This document shows, piece after piece, positions 50,455 to 63,126 of a stretch of 64,000 nt of DNA. The stretch lies in NCBI GenBank assembly GCA_000231825.2, contig JH720320.1:314019-378018 (forward strand). Reading direction: 5' to 3'. The notes below the pieces were generated by a model, which saw nothing but the letters and a program-made list of their open reading frames with translations, was not told the origin of the DNA and made no database searches. Origin of the DNA: Tetrahymena elliotti 4EA. Lineage: Eukaryota; Ciliophora; Oligohymenophorea; Hymenostomatida; Tetrahymenidae. A program made the translations under genes and the position numbers. Numbering within the stretch: position 1 is the first letter of the stretch; each line of letters starts with the position of its first letter.

Positions 50455-51105
50455 TCATTTCTTTTTTTTGTAGATTCTTAATTTTAATTCTTTATTATTT
50501 TCAATACAATTTAAAAGCAAATCAATCAAATTTTGATGCTCTACCAAATTAGATACTTTTGATTTTTATAGCCATTACTTGGATATATTATTTAAATAAT
50601 CATAAAAAATAGGTCTTAAACTTTGGCTATTCAGAATGCTGTTTAGCTAAAAATTCCATCTGTTAGCCTTTATATTCACTTTCTTAGATACAGCTTTCTT
50701 TATTTCTGAGAAGGGCGTTCTTGATTATTTACTATACATTTATTGATATTTGAGTTTCATGTTAGAATCTTACAGTTTAGTGAGATAACTAAGAAAACTC
50801 TTTAAAATATTTTTTATAATATTTTATTATTGGTTATATTTCTTTTTGAGGTCTTCTGTTTCTTCAGTCTAGTCATAAAAATCCTGTAATTTACTAGATG
50901 CTCCATCATTATGTGAGTATGATGAGCATGAATCCTGTGAATCAAGTTATTTTTTTATATATGTTTTATTTAAACAAACGCTGTTATTTTCTTTACTCTA
51001 GCTAGAGTCTATATTTAATTCTTTTTGAGATGATTTCATTTCTGCAACGTCCAAAAATATATTAATAATACTTTTTAAAGCACTTTTTTACTCTGATTGG
51101 ATCAT
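50455..51105 (-). CDS. Novel three-copy family, member 2 (216 aa)
   Basis: Single exon from ATG 51105 to TGA 50457-50455. It starts MIQSEQKSALKSIINIFLDV, comparable to NNIINLFLDLVDKQ of member 1. A Ser-rich variable region follows (SQDSCSSYSHNDGASSKLQD). The conserved blocks are NIIKNILKSFLSYL, FSEIKKAVSKKVNIKANRWN, LNSILNSQSLRPIFYDYL and KQWLQKSKVSNLVEHQNLID. The ending LRIYKKKK matches member 1. Identity is concentrated in the C-terminal half while the N-terminal linker differs in length and sequence. That points to an old duplication with selection on the C-terminal domain. Function unknown. Confidence 0.85.
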
Positions 51106-53734
51106 TTTATTCTTTTAATTATTTAATATTTATTTTTTTATGATTATTATTTGTAATTTTAAAGATCAAGATTTTGTAAAAATAAATACAAATTATGCTC
51201 TTCACCTTTTCTCTTTATAGATGAAATAATAAATAAATAATATCAGCAAACAAACAAGAAAATAATATTGCCTAAAAATTAATCAGTGATTATAATAAAA
51301 ATCCATACATTAAGTTGAAACTCATCCATCAATTTCTTTTAATTAAAACATTAATATTTGTTCTAAGGCTTACTTTACTTCAATTGCTTCAAATTCATTC
51401 TATTTTAGTTATAAAAGCTACCATTAATATAAAAAAATTTCATGATAATAAAATTTGCTCAAATTACTTATTATCTATAATTAAGTAGATAAAATATTTT
51501 AAAGTCAATAAATAGTAATTTTTTATCTTTACATTTTTTTTATCACTAAAAGACTATTGCACTATTTGAAAATCTTTTCTATCAATAATATTGTTTTTAT
51601 TTTTGTAAATACAAGTTTTAATGTGTAATTTTTATGAGCCTAAGCTTAATTGTTAAGAAAAAAAAAATTTTTTTTGAAAATGTTAAGTATTAATAATAAT
51701 TTTTTTAAATCTTTAGCAAATTTCCTTTTTGATAAGCAAAAATCATTAAAAAATTAGAAAGATTAAAGAAATTTCACCAAATTTTAGGAAACATTTCTGA
51801 TTTTTTTAATTAAAATCATCTAAAAATAAAAAATTTGATTTTTTTTAGTTCAAAAAAAGCAGTTTCTCTTTTATTTTGTTAAAAATAAATACAGTATTTA
51901 CTTAAAGATGATTTAATGTTCTATTTAAATAATTATTTTAATATCATTGTGCTTGATAGTTTATCATAAAATAAGATTGGTATTTAAATGCTATTAGTAT
52001 TTTTAAACTAGTCTTAACATACAAAGCTTTTTGAGACAACTAATTTAAAGTAGTTTAAAATGTCACCTTACTAAATTTCGTACGAAAATTTCACTAAAAG
52101 GAGTATAAAACCTTAATAAAGTAATCAAAAAGCATTGAAATTTTAGATGTAATTTAAATCATTTTTTCTTATCTAATAAATCATTATTTTTGATAGATGA
52201 AGATAATTTATTTAGATTTTTAGAAAGTAAGTAACGTCATTAATTTTATAAATAATAGATGAATGACTTAATTTTATGGATTTGTTGTTTACTTGGTTAA
52301 CTTAAATCAAATAAATTACAAGTTATTTTTTTTAAACACTTTAGACACCAAAAGAAGAATCTAAATAGATAGAACATATAGTATAAAGGACAATAGATAA
52401 ATTTTAAATATCTTAAAATTTTAAGTTTATTATACTTGTAAATACTTGTTAGGAGGAGCAACTAACTTAAAATAATAATATGTACTTCAAGGAATGAGTA
52501 GAAAAAAATATACCTAAAACTAAGAATGTCAAGGTTAGAATACCTTCATATAAATACAAAAGATTTAATTTTACCACTATAATAGATTACATTAAAAAAT
52601 AAGTAAGTGAAGCTAGATAATCTTTAAAAATTTTAAATGAATCAATTAAATACGCAAAAATTAATATAATAATTAGAATTAGAAGCGCATGAAATTAATA
52701 ATTATTATAAATATAAATATTGTAGATAAATAGGAAGTATTATAATTAAAAAAATCAAAAATCTGTTTTTTTCATGATGAATTTAAATAAATCTGCAAAT
52801 AATTTGTTACTTAATTACAATCATAAATGTAATCAGCCTATTAAAAATCAATTACTATATGATAAAAAATAAATGTTTTTGTAAAATTGATAGCTCAAGG
52901 AAAATAACTTAGTTTTAAAAGAGAGTAATTTTTAAAAAATACTTGCTTCATAATAATAATTTATTTATTTATTACTTTACTAAAAACTATTAATTTGTTA
53001 AATTTATTCAAAACTACTAATTTTTTTAAGTTAATAGTTAATTTTGTATTCATTTTTTTAAATTTATAATTCAAAATAATTATTTAATTTATTCTTTTAG
53101 ATACACAAAAGCAAATAAATAGTTTCAATCATTGAAAAATAATACAATATTCTTGGGTTGGGTTTTGAAAGCGATTTGAGAAATAAATTTGATTTAGATT
53201 TTTGAGTTTTACAAAATTTTTCTTTTTTTTCTTGCTAATCCAAAAATTAGAAGAAAAACATAATTCACTTTACTTGAAGAAATTTTATTTCTTTAATATA
53301 TTAAATTTTAAATGAGGATTACAGACAACAACTAATTCTTTCAGTTTCATCAATTTCAGCTAAAACCACATATTTTTAAAAAATTCAATTAGTGTTTATT
53401 TTTTTTAATGTAACAAGTATAAAAAAAAGCTAACCTCAGCAAATAATTATTAAGTAAAATTATTTTATCAAATAACACCTTTATCTATCTCAGATCAATA
53501 TCATCTTGAATTCAAAATTATGTAGTTTTTTGATATTTTTGTTAGCAACATTTTAAAACTTAAACTTTAAAATAATAAATGAGTCTTTATCTAAAAATTA
53601 ATATTTTAGAGTAGAATAAAAATAAAAATACTTAAAATTAAAATTATTTTTAGTTACAATATTCTAAAATTTATAAAAGAAGAGATGATGAGAAATTGTA
53701 TTAAATTAATTTATTTTATATATTCTTAAATATT
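51106..53734. other. Gene-poor AT-rich spacer between family members 2 and 3
   Basis: About 2.6 kb with no supported gene, RNA or clear repeat. Confidence 0.5.
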
Positions 53735-54391
53735 TCATTTCTTTTTTTTATAAACTCTTATATTTATTTAATCATCATCTTCTATACATTTAATAAGTTA
53801 TTTTATCAGTGCTTTATGTTCTTACATGTCAGAAACTTTTGAGCTTTAAAGCCATTCGTTTGATTCCTAAACTAGATAATTGTAAAATAAAGGCTTTATT
53901 TTTTTACATTACATAATACTTCTTAATTTCCAATTCCATCTTGCTGTTTTCGAGTTAATTTTTTTTGAAATTTATTTTTTAATTTCAGAATAATTTATCT
54001 AAAATTATTAATTTCTGTAATCATTATTACTATTAAATGAAAACAGTTATTAACATTATTATTAAAACTGGGTCTCTTTTAATTAATTCTAATATTTTAG
54101 AAAGTTTTTTAAAATGTTTTTTATTATATTTTATTTTTGACTAAATTAATTTTAATACATATCTTATCCATAATCTTTCTGTTAGCTTACATTTGATTTT
54201 TTTTCTACTAAAGATTTAGCCATCTATAATCTTTAGTTTTTCTACTAGAGACCTTATATTGTAGAAGAATCATTGCTCTCCATAATCAAAGAACTTGTTT
54301 CACTATTAGTTTAATCTTATTATGAATCAACTAAATTCAAAAAAAGAGTAATAACATTATTTAACCAGGTTTATTTTTCTTGGCAGTACAT
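53735..54391 (-). CDS. Novel three-copy family, member 3 (218 aa)
   Basis: Single exon from ATG 54391 to TGA 53737-53735. It starts MYCQEKQTWLNNVITLFLNL, again with an amphipathic first helix (NNVITLFLNLVDSQQD). The middle is very Gln-rich (QQCQQLFSFNSNNDYRNQQF). The shared blocks are NIIKNILKNFLKYQ, YSEIKKQISKKINSKTARWN, KLRSIMQCKKIKPLFYNYL and NEWLQSSKVSDMQEHKALIK. It ends VYKKKK. It is the most diverged copy and uses TAA/TAG for Gln more heavily than the others. Same strand and similar spacing to the other two support tandem duplication. Function unknown. Confidence 0.85.
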
Positions 54392-57300
54392 TTTCTATGT
54401 GTAATTATTAGATGGGTTTTTTCTTTAGTTTTGATTTTTTTAGATCAATTAATTTTGAAAGTGTAATTATTAATATATTAAGAAAGCTTATCTTTCAATC
54501 ATCTATTATTTTAATAAAATAATGTATCAAATATTAACAACTTTTAATATTAAGAAAAGAGCATTAATTTCTGGATATTTTTTTAATTAAATTTACTTAC
54601 AAAAATATTATTATAAAATTCTAAAAAAACAAAAGAAAATTCATAAATGCAATTATCATTTAAAACTAATCATTTTTATTATAAATTTATTTTCTTTCAC
54701 TAAAGCAATTTTGTAAGTCAACAAATCTTATTTTTTGCATAACTGATAAGACATTACTACTATACTAATTGCTATCTAATTAATTAGAGTTGCCACCAAG
54801 GATTTAAAAAGGTAAATTTTTAGGGAATATTACTTTTTTTTTATTGCTTTCATAAATGAATAATGTAAATTAAGTTTTCTTCATCCTAAATTATTAATTA
54901 AGATGAGATGGTACATTCAATCAATTAAAGATTTTTTTAAGAAGTCTGGACGAGATTTTCAATAGGCGAACTAATAATATATCTATCCTAATAATTTTTT
55001 TAATTTTAGATAAAATTATTTTCAATTTTTAAAAGATAATCAAGATATTTTTATTTAAAATCAGATTTTCTTTCATTTTTTTGATAATTACATTCATCTA
55101 ACTCTTTTGGCAATTTTAGTTTTTGATGATAGAAATTTGATTAATTTCCTATCAAATTCAATTATTTTTGATAAATTGCTTAGTATCTGTAAATTATTTG
55201 ATAAAGCATTCTATTATGACATGATGTGATGATGATTTCCTTAAATTATCCATCAAAATTCTTTGTAGAAATTAAAATAATACTATTACAATAAATAATA
55301 AATAAAATATGAGTTTCTCAAAATAACACATTTGAAATTCTATTTCCTATTCTTTAATTTTTTTTTGAAAATTTCACTGTCACTTGCATAACAATTCCAT
55401 TTATAAAATATAAAAAAATAGTAAGGAAATCTAACAAAAGGTAATTAAAATGTATAAGTAACTACTTCAAATAAGAAGTATTCATGGGAAACTTTTAGTC
55501 AAGATATTAATTTCCATAAAAAAATACCTAAATAATAGTCATATTTTAATTATTTTGGTATTTAAACTGATTTCAAATTCCTACTCTAAAAATATTAATT
55601 ATAGATAAAAACTGTATTTTCTTCATAATGTTTATTACTAAAAAATTTTCGAACTCGCAATTTGCATTCCTTTAATAATTCACTAAATATCGATTTTGTT
55701 CTTAATCAAATAAATAATATCATTGATGTCTAATATTTTTGATCCAATTTTACATAAAAAGCACTTTTAAGAAAAGTCTAAAAAATGCTATGACCTCAAC
55801 ACAAAAACTTTAAAACATATTTATTACTAAATTAATTTTACAAGAATAAAAGAATAAATATTTAAAGCTAATTACTTTTGGAAAAATAAATTATGTATGA
55901 GTTTGATTATAAATTTCATCAGAAAACTTAATAACAAAATTAATTATTATTTGTTCCAAATTCTGAAAGAAATTAAATATTAGCATTTCTTCTTAGCCAT
56001 ACATCAATTTAAAAATATCTCCTAAGTATATTTAAACAAATATTTAATAAAAAAGGTTTTAAAAAAATACACTTCTATTATTTCTTAAAAAGATTTAAAA
56101 GTTAAAATTAAACCACTTTTTAAGAGACTACTACTCAATAATAAATTAAAATTTTTGTATATTATATATTTTGAATCTTAATTTAATGTATTTAATACAA
56201 TCTTATGGTCAAATTTGAAAAAATTTGTAATCACTTAATCAAGTTTTTTTATTCATAAAAATGAATTAATTGTAAGAAGTAAGATCTTTTAAATAATTTA
56301 AATTTTGAGATATCTATAAGCCTATGTTCAAGTGATTGAAATTAATGATAAAAGAGTTTATTCCCAATGTTGTAAAATTTAAATATTTTCTTAGTTGAAA
56401 TTTATGGAAACAATTTTATAAAATATATCCAAACAATTCAAATGTTTTAAAAAATGTAGTAAATTTTTTTAAGATTTTTTAAGATTAAAATGATTTATAC
56501 AATAATTAATTTAAAATAGTCATCTTATTATTGTACTTTAAATTCACTCAAAAAATATTCAAGTATTTTTTGAGTAATAAATTGGAACAAAAAAATTTGT
56601 CTAAAATGTAAAAAGAAGTTATTTTATCTTTATTATAAAAAATTATTTAAAAAAATAAATAATTTATTTCTAGATAATTTCTATGTGTTTTACTGAGCAT
56701 GTAATAAATTAATTAAGAATTAATAAATTTAAGGAATTTAGAAATAAATTTGTTCTTTTTTTTAACTTTATATAAAAAATATGTCTGTTACCTTGTTCAC
56801 TTAAAAAATAATAGAAGAATATTTCACAAATATTAAGAAGTTTTTAACTTTTTATTAAATATAAAAATATACATTAAACGTTTCTGGAGAAAAGTTAATT
56901 CATGTTTCAATTTTTAACCTAATTATTAATTTAAATTTTTAATTTTTTTTCTTATCTGATAAGTGTTTTCTTTCTACTTTTTCTACTTAGTTTATTCAGG
57001 ATTTTTAGAATCTAATACCTAATTCTTCTCATCCTATAGCTAGTTTTTGAATAATCTATTTATTTTTAATTTAAATATTAAAATTAAAATACCAAGGTTA
57101 TCAATATTCTTTTAATTTTTACGTAATCTGGAAAAAAAAACTCAAATATTAAAAATATGATGTTGAATACAGAAAAACTGAAAATTAAAGAAATACAAAT
57201 AGATTTTCAAATAGTTTTAAAACAATTTTTATATTTAAAAATTTACAAATAATTCACTTTTTTAGTGTTTTTAATAAATTATCATATATTTAGGTTTTCA

Positions 57301-58103
57301 AATATTTAAAAATGTTTTCAAAAAAAGAAGAATATTTATTTTTTTTTATTCATATTGTTTAATTGAATTTAATCTAATGATGCCAAAATTTTATTTGAAA
57401 AATAAAGATAAATAAATAGATTTTATAATTGACTAGTTGTTTATTGTCAAAAAAAAAATTTAAACAACTAATAAAATCCTAATACTCATAAATTAAATTT
57501 ATTTTAATCATAATGTATTTAAATAAATATTAACACAATTTAATTTATTTTTTTTATTTTTAAGGGACATATCTCATTACTTTATTCAATATACTATTTA
57601 TTAATTCTAAAAAAAATAAATTATAAAACAAATCATTCAATAGTTTAAGAATAAAATCATTCGAAAACACCTATTGATGAATAATCAACAAAATTCCTAC
57701 TAATTATATTCAAAGATAACTTTATAAAATAATAAAAAATACTTTCTTTAATATTTTCTTAAAGTCGACAAATACTGATTTGTATTCTAAGACAACTCTA
57801 ATATTTTTTTTCTTCTTCTTAAATTTTAGTTTTTAAAAATGAAGATTTATTTTTTTTTTGTAAAATTTAATATTGAAATATTATAAAAATAACATATTTT
57901 TTTTATTTACAAATAAGAATAATTTAGAAATTTAATAAAATCTTAAGAGTGATTGATAAACACAAAAAAATTATTTAGAATCTAAACACCCTGTATATTT
58001 AAAATCAACATTGTTAAGAAAGGATTTCTTTTTTATTTGTAATTTATTTTTAATTTGTATTAAAGAATAAGAGAAAAACAAAAAAAAAACTAAAGAAAAA
58101 AAA
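54392..58103. other. Gene-poor AT-rich stretch, about 3.7 kb
   Basis: No gene is seen. It is among the most A/T-dense parts of the window, with many homopolymer runs. Confidence 0.5.
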
Positions 58104-59183
58104 ATGCAAAAAAAAGAAAAGTTTCTTCTCGAAAGTTATGATTGCGAATATGACATAACTTTTTATGAAAACATTTTTAAGAAGTTAAAAAATCAGCTAG
58201 AAGTTCATAAATAATCAAGTGATGTCTCATTTAAGATTTAGAATGATTTATTCTTTCTCTACAAAGGAATCATTAGCCGTTTAAATTTGTAGAAAATAAA
58301 AAAAGATTTATTTGAATCAACATTCAGTGTTAAATATGAAAATAGTGAACTCATAAAAAACATTAAAAAAGGAAAAAGACCTATTATTCGTTACTTATAA
58401 TGTGTATCTAAAGATGATAAAAATCTCCTTTTAAGGATAGTTAAATATAAATTCGAAAAAAAATTTGTTGTGATTCACACTTATCCTAAAAAAAAGAAAA
58501 GTAGCAGTAGTAGTAATAATAAAAATAATATAACAAAAATTGAAGATAATAAAGAAAATGTAAGTTTTAGAAAGAGTGAAAAATTAAAAAGTAAAACTAC
58601 TAGCAAGAATGAAGAAGACTCATAAAAATATTTATAAGATAACTCACAAACTTTGCAGCTATAATTACATAATGAAGTTAAATAAGAGTATAAATAACCT
58701 GATTAACAATAAATATAGATATTTAAATCCTAAAACTCTCAAGATAAGAGTATCTAAATAGTGGATTCCTAGTAGCATTTTCTTAAAATTAGTTCAAGAG
58801 AATCTGATTATTAAAATAAAAACTATGTAGCTCCTTTCTAAAAAAGCTAAGAAAATAGTTTCTTTTTACATCAGCATAAGAGAAAAGAACTAAAAGATAA
58901 TGATTTAGAATAAAGTTAAATTGCTAAGTATGTTGAAACAATAAATTAATACCAAAAAAAACTTAATCTAATATAAAGCTAACTAAATATCGAAATGCAA
59001 AAATCTTTACACTTTGAAGAAATGTATTTACAGCTTAGGACATATATAGTAAAAGAAAAAGCTAACTCTTTAAAATAAAATGTGAGTAAATATTCTTCTC
59101 TGGATACAAAGCCAATTTATAATAATGAAGAGTTAGTAATTAAAAAGGAAGATAGTTATATAGAATAAATTGAAATTGAATGA
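58104..59183 (+). CDS. Gln/Lys/Ser-rich protein, 359 aa, unknown
   Basis: Single exon from ATG 58104 (A-rich context) to TGA 59181-59183. Residues 1-130 look globular and helical: YDCEYDITFYENIFKKLKNQ, NDLFFLYKGIISRLNLQKIK, RPIIRYLQCVSKDDKNLLLR and FVVIHTY. A basic, Ser-rich linker (KKKKSSSSSNNKNN) could be a nuclear localisation signal. The middle is Gln-rich and disordered. Near 280-330 a coiled coil is likely (VETINQYQKKLNLIQSQLNI then EMQKSLHFEEMYLQLRTYI). The end is acidic (KKEDSYIEQIEIE). No family is recognised. The mix of a small N-terminal domain, a basic linker and a coiled coil suggests a nuclear or scaffold protein, as inference only. Confidence 0.85.
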
Positions 59184-60374
59184 ATAATTAAACTATTTTT
59201 CTACTTAAATTTACTCTGAATGCATACATTTTGTCAAATTTTGTGATTTTGTGTCTGATAAAGCTTAAAACTTTCTTCTTCATCCAATTAAAAAATTAAC
59301 TTTTTTTTTCTGTAAAAAATTCTAATTTATGTAAATATCTTTAAAACAACTTGAAAGTTTAAGTAATTAAACTACTCTTCATTCTTTTTATTTTTTGTTT
59401 AATAAAGCATTATTATTATACTTCACTTATCTTTCTTTTTATTCATTTTTAAATTTTACTTCGATTTTTTTATGCCATTTGAAAATCTAAATTGTAAAAG
59501 AATAAAAAAGATGAAACTTACTTTAAAATCTATCAAATTTTAAATAAAGCCTTTGTTCCATTCTATTTCTTTTGTCAAAATTTATTCAACTTTTTGAATA
59601 TTACTCATTTGAAAAATGATTTGAGAAGTTATATCCACAAATTTTTAGTAAAATGAAATGCATAAGAGAATAAGACAATTATCAAGGTAAAAGATTATTA
59701 TATGTAAAGCATCTGCTATTGAATTATTTTTCTTAGATAATAAATTTAGATAGTTAAGATATGATATTAAAAAAGAATATTCATTTCACTAACTTTAGAA
59801 AAAAGATGTTTTTATTTTTAAATAAACAGAAAGTTCATGTAATTATTTTACAGAGTATATCATATTTTAGAATAAAATAAAGAAATAAATGTATATTAAA
59901 TAACTCCTCTAAGATTATGTATTACTAAATAGTTGTTAGTTATAAAAAATTCATCAACACTCTTTTGATTTTTTTGAGTTATTAAAGATTGAATTAGCTT
60001 TATTTACAAAAAATAGTGTTTTTAATCTACTGTGATTATTAATAAACCAATATAAATCAAAAATCAGATTTTTATTCTCTGATTATTGTTGAATTAGATA
60101 ATATTTTTTGTAAAGATACAAATAAAAATTAATTTTTAATTTTTGATTTTGTTAGCAATAAAATAATTTATTAAAAATATTTTAATTTGAAATTTTTTAG
60201 AAACAAATTAAATATTTAAAATTTTTATTTTTACTTTTTTAATTTTTTATTAACAACCATTTATAAAATTTACTTTTAAAATCAAATATGATTTTTAACA
60301 ACTATAAATAAGTCAAAGTCAACACAAATTATAAATAAATTAGATTGAAAAAATTAATTTTTGATGCATTATAG
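59184..60374. other. Convergent AT-rich intergenic stretch
   Basis: Lies between the 3' ends of the 58.1-kb gene (plus) and the 60.4-kb gene (minus). No gene is seen. Confidence 0.5.
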
Positions 60375-60887
60375 TCATATTAATACCAATAAACTGGTGA
60401 TAAACAACATTAGAGATCCAAAAGTAATTAATTTTGCTGAATTGTATCCATTATTTAGCTCAAAGAATTAGTTTGTACTACCAATTTTTACTCTAAATAA
60501 TAAATTGTAAGTGAGTTTTCCATTGAATTATTTAGTTTAACATTCTTGTATAAATTTATATGTAGAGATATACTCTTTGCTTTCATCAACTAACTCAAAA
60601 TTCTTATCGATTGTCTTTGATTAAACTTAAGAAGCAGGTTTAAAAACTTAAACTTTTTTTGTCTCAAAAGCATCATAACCTTGTAAGCCCAAAAGAGTAA
60701 TTTTTTATTCTAAATCTGATTATATAAATAGTCTAACATCTTTTTGGAAGCAACCATCACAAAATTCACTCTAAATAATCTTTAAAGTTTTCCCATTTAA
60801 TTATTCTATTGTAAAATTGCATTCATTTTCATCACTCCCTTTTACAAGTATTAAGGTTATTAAAATGTAAAACGCGTGTTTAAACAT
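60375..60887 (-). CDS. Small type I membrane protein, 170 aa, unknown
   Basis: Single exon from ATG 60887 to TGA 60377-60375. The N-terminus MFKHAFYILITLILVKG is a signal peptide. The lumenal or outer domain (about residues 20-145) has four cysteines (NECNFTIEQ, SEFCDGCFQKD, IQECQTKQ) and a regular beta-like pattern (KITLLGLQGYDAFETKK; GKLTYNLLFRVKIGSTNQ). A hydrophobic segment at the end (LITFGSLMLFITSLLVLI) should anchor it in the membrane with essentially no cytoplasmic tail. No family is recognised. Plausible sites are the cell surface or secretory pathway. Confidence 0.85.
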
Positions 60888-61759
60888 TTTTTATTTTATT
60901 CTTTCTATTTTTTATTTTGAGTCTTATTTTAGTACCTACTTATAAAGTAATTATTTCTTTGATTTGTAAATTTTTTGTTCAATATTGATCATAAATAAAT
61001 CCTAATCTTCTTTCTCATTTATAAATTAAAGTAAAGATTAATCAAAAAATAAAGATTTCCTAATTAAAACCAAAATTTTAATATGTAAAAGATTTTTGGT
61101 CAGGTTGAATAATAGAGAGAGTGCATAAACTAAATTAATAATTTGTTTAAACCTCTACTGAGAATCTAATTTTTTTAATCAATATATTTGTTAAATAAAA
61201 CTAGGAAACATTCTAAAACCATAAGCAATATAAGCAAGTTATATGAGATATTCGTAAAAATATAGTATTAGCAATGAATTTACTAAATATCAATATTAAT
61301 ATATGAATAAGTGTTCAAAATATTCAGTAGCAGTAATTGTATTAAAAATCAAACCTTTTTAATATTTAAAACAAAAAAAATTTTTTTTTTTTGACTAATA
61401 AATGAGTGTGAAAAATAAAGATTTTTAATTATTATTGACTTGTAGAGAAGGTTAGTCTTTTAATATTTTACTTTTTAGATTGATTTTAAAAAAAATTTAT
61501 CTGGATGATCAAATAATTTTTTTAAAGAAGAAAATATTCGTATTTAAGTCAATTTAATTTGTGCTTGATTGTATCATGGAATAAGAATATTAAGATTTTA
61601 AATTTGATATGATTTTGAATTAAAAGTCTTTTTGTGATATTCATTTGAAGTGAAGAGTATTTTTAAAATAGGGCAATTTATAATGAAAAATACAAAATAA
61701 AAAAGGATGGGGACCTTATTTAACGTAAAACATAAATAACTGAATATAATAAAATATGA
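60888..61759. other. AT-rich intergenic stretch
   Basis: No gene is seen. Base composition starts to change (more G on plus) towards the right end of this interval. Confidence 0.45.
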
Positions 61760-62002
61760 AGTAATTATATCATTTCTAAATGGATATATTTATTTAATGA
61801 AGTAGTATCATAGAAGATAGATTCTCTTATTGAATTTAAGAAAGAAATTCTAAGATTTTATATTCAGTTTAAGAATTGTTTTCGTCATTCACTTGTTTAA
61901 CTCAGTATTGTTAAAATGAGAGAGGTAGAGCATGCTATTTGTGTTATTGTTTAGAGAGGCAAAGTGGTGCTTTGTTTTAGATATTGTGATTATCTTTCTT
62001 GA
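61760..62002 (+). pseudogene. Coding-like fragment, unknown
   Basis: An 80-codon frame between two TGA codons. It reads FNEVVSQKIDSLIEFKKEIL, then RFYIQFKNCFRHSLVQLSIV and KMREVEHAICVIVQRGKVVL. The same frame continues after the TGA at 62000 with TSEEEFFWMHSLLIEARGGG to a second TGA near 62105. No family is recognised. The balanced composition suggests former coding sequence. Confidence 0.3.
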
Positions 62003-62044
62003 ACAAGTGAAGAAGAATTTTTCTGGATGCATTCTTTATTAATT

Positions 62045-62077
62045 GAGGCACGGGGTGGTGGTAGCGACGGTGGGGGT
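62045..62077 (+). other. G-rich tract in A/T-rich surroundings
   Basis: The 33 bases contain runs of four and five G separated by short spacers (cggggtggtggtagcgacgg, then tgggggt) and are mostly G+C, against a background near 20%. Several G-runs close together could form a G-quadruplex. In one frame it encodes a Gly-rich loop. Confidence 0.7.
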
Positions 62078-62355
62078 TTTTGCTAATTCACTATTTACTA
62101 GGCTTGAATACCTTTATTTACTCAGATGATAGGGTATCATTAGATCTTTTCAAGTGATAAATTCCTAAACAGTCGCAGCTTTAGTTAAAGAAGCATTTTT
62201 AAGCGAAAGAAGGATGTCATCTTGAATAAGAATAGAAACCCTAAATGAAGAGTAATTTATAAAAGATTGAGATCAAGGATAGTGCTGTGACTCTGCGTCA
62301 CAAGTGATATCAGCGGCTCAAAGAAAATGGTTTTTATTTATTACGACTAAAATGA

Positions 62356-63126
62356 ATTATAGCCATAACTTTAATTTCCCTTTCCTAAGAAATATTTTAG
62401 CTGTACAGCATTAAATTTCTCCAAATATTTAAAGTTATGATTAAAAAATATTTCCAAATTAATTAATCTTTTTAAATAACTTTTGCTTTCAGTTCATCAT
62501 GGAGAGAGTAGTATGTGGGTAGTTGGGTTACTGTACTTATTAATTACTAATAAAATTTTAGCATCAATCGATATTAGTAGGGTCTTTCTTTTTTTCCTTT
62601 TTACTTGGCAGCATCAGAAGGAGAAAGTCTACTTTCAAATTTAACTAAGCTGAAAAATATAATTTTTTAGATAAGTAATTTGAATTTAATAGTGAAACAA
62701 GCTATCGAGAGATGGTAAATTGAAAATTTAAATTTCATTACGCTAAATTTTAGAATCACCTTCCTTTTTGGTTATGATAGTTAAAGTATATGTAAATATA
62801 GGGATGAAGATATTAACTTGATTATTATAAATCTTGAGTGGTTGATGGGGAAATCAAATCTTCATCACGAAAACTCTACTTTAGGATTCGGTGTTCTTGT
62901 ATATTACTTTTACAGCTTGCAAATTATGAATTGGGGTTTGTTTGTTTGTTTTTTTAAATTACTACAGGTATGTCATCTGTCTAAAGAGTTATCTGATATT
63001 TCATAATCATAGCTCAGTCTTTAATAATTTTCTATCTCAGTCTACATTTTTAGTTAGAAGTAAGTAAACCAAGAAAGTTTTTTAAAAGTAAAGATTAGTT
63101 AGATATTTTGTATTTGGTGGGTTTGA
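62356..63126 (+). pseudogene. Long open frame without clear start, unknown
   Basis: This plus frame is TGA-free for 256 codons up to TGA 63124-63126, in DNA where G content makes TGA more likely. It contains SSSWREQYVGSWVTVLINYQ, FYLAASEGESLLSNLTKL, AIERWQIENLNFITLNF and YRDEDINLIIINLEWLMGK. Upstream the same frame continues, interrupted by TGA at 62155, 62305 and 62353, with protein-like pieces (IKDSAVTLRHK; YQRLKENGFYLLRLK). No family is recognised; it may be an interrupted transposon protein. Confidence 0.3.
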
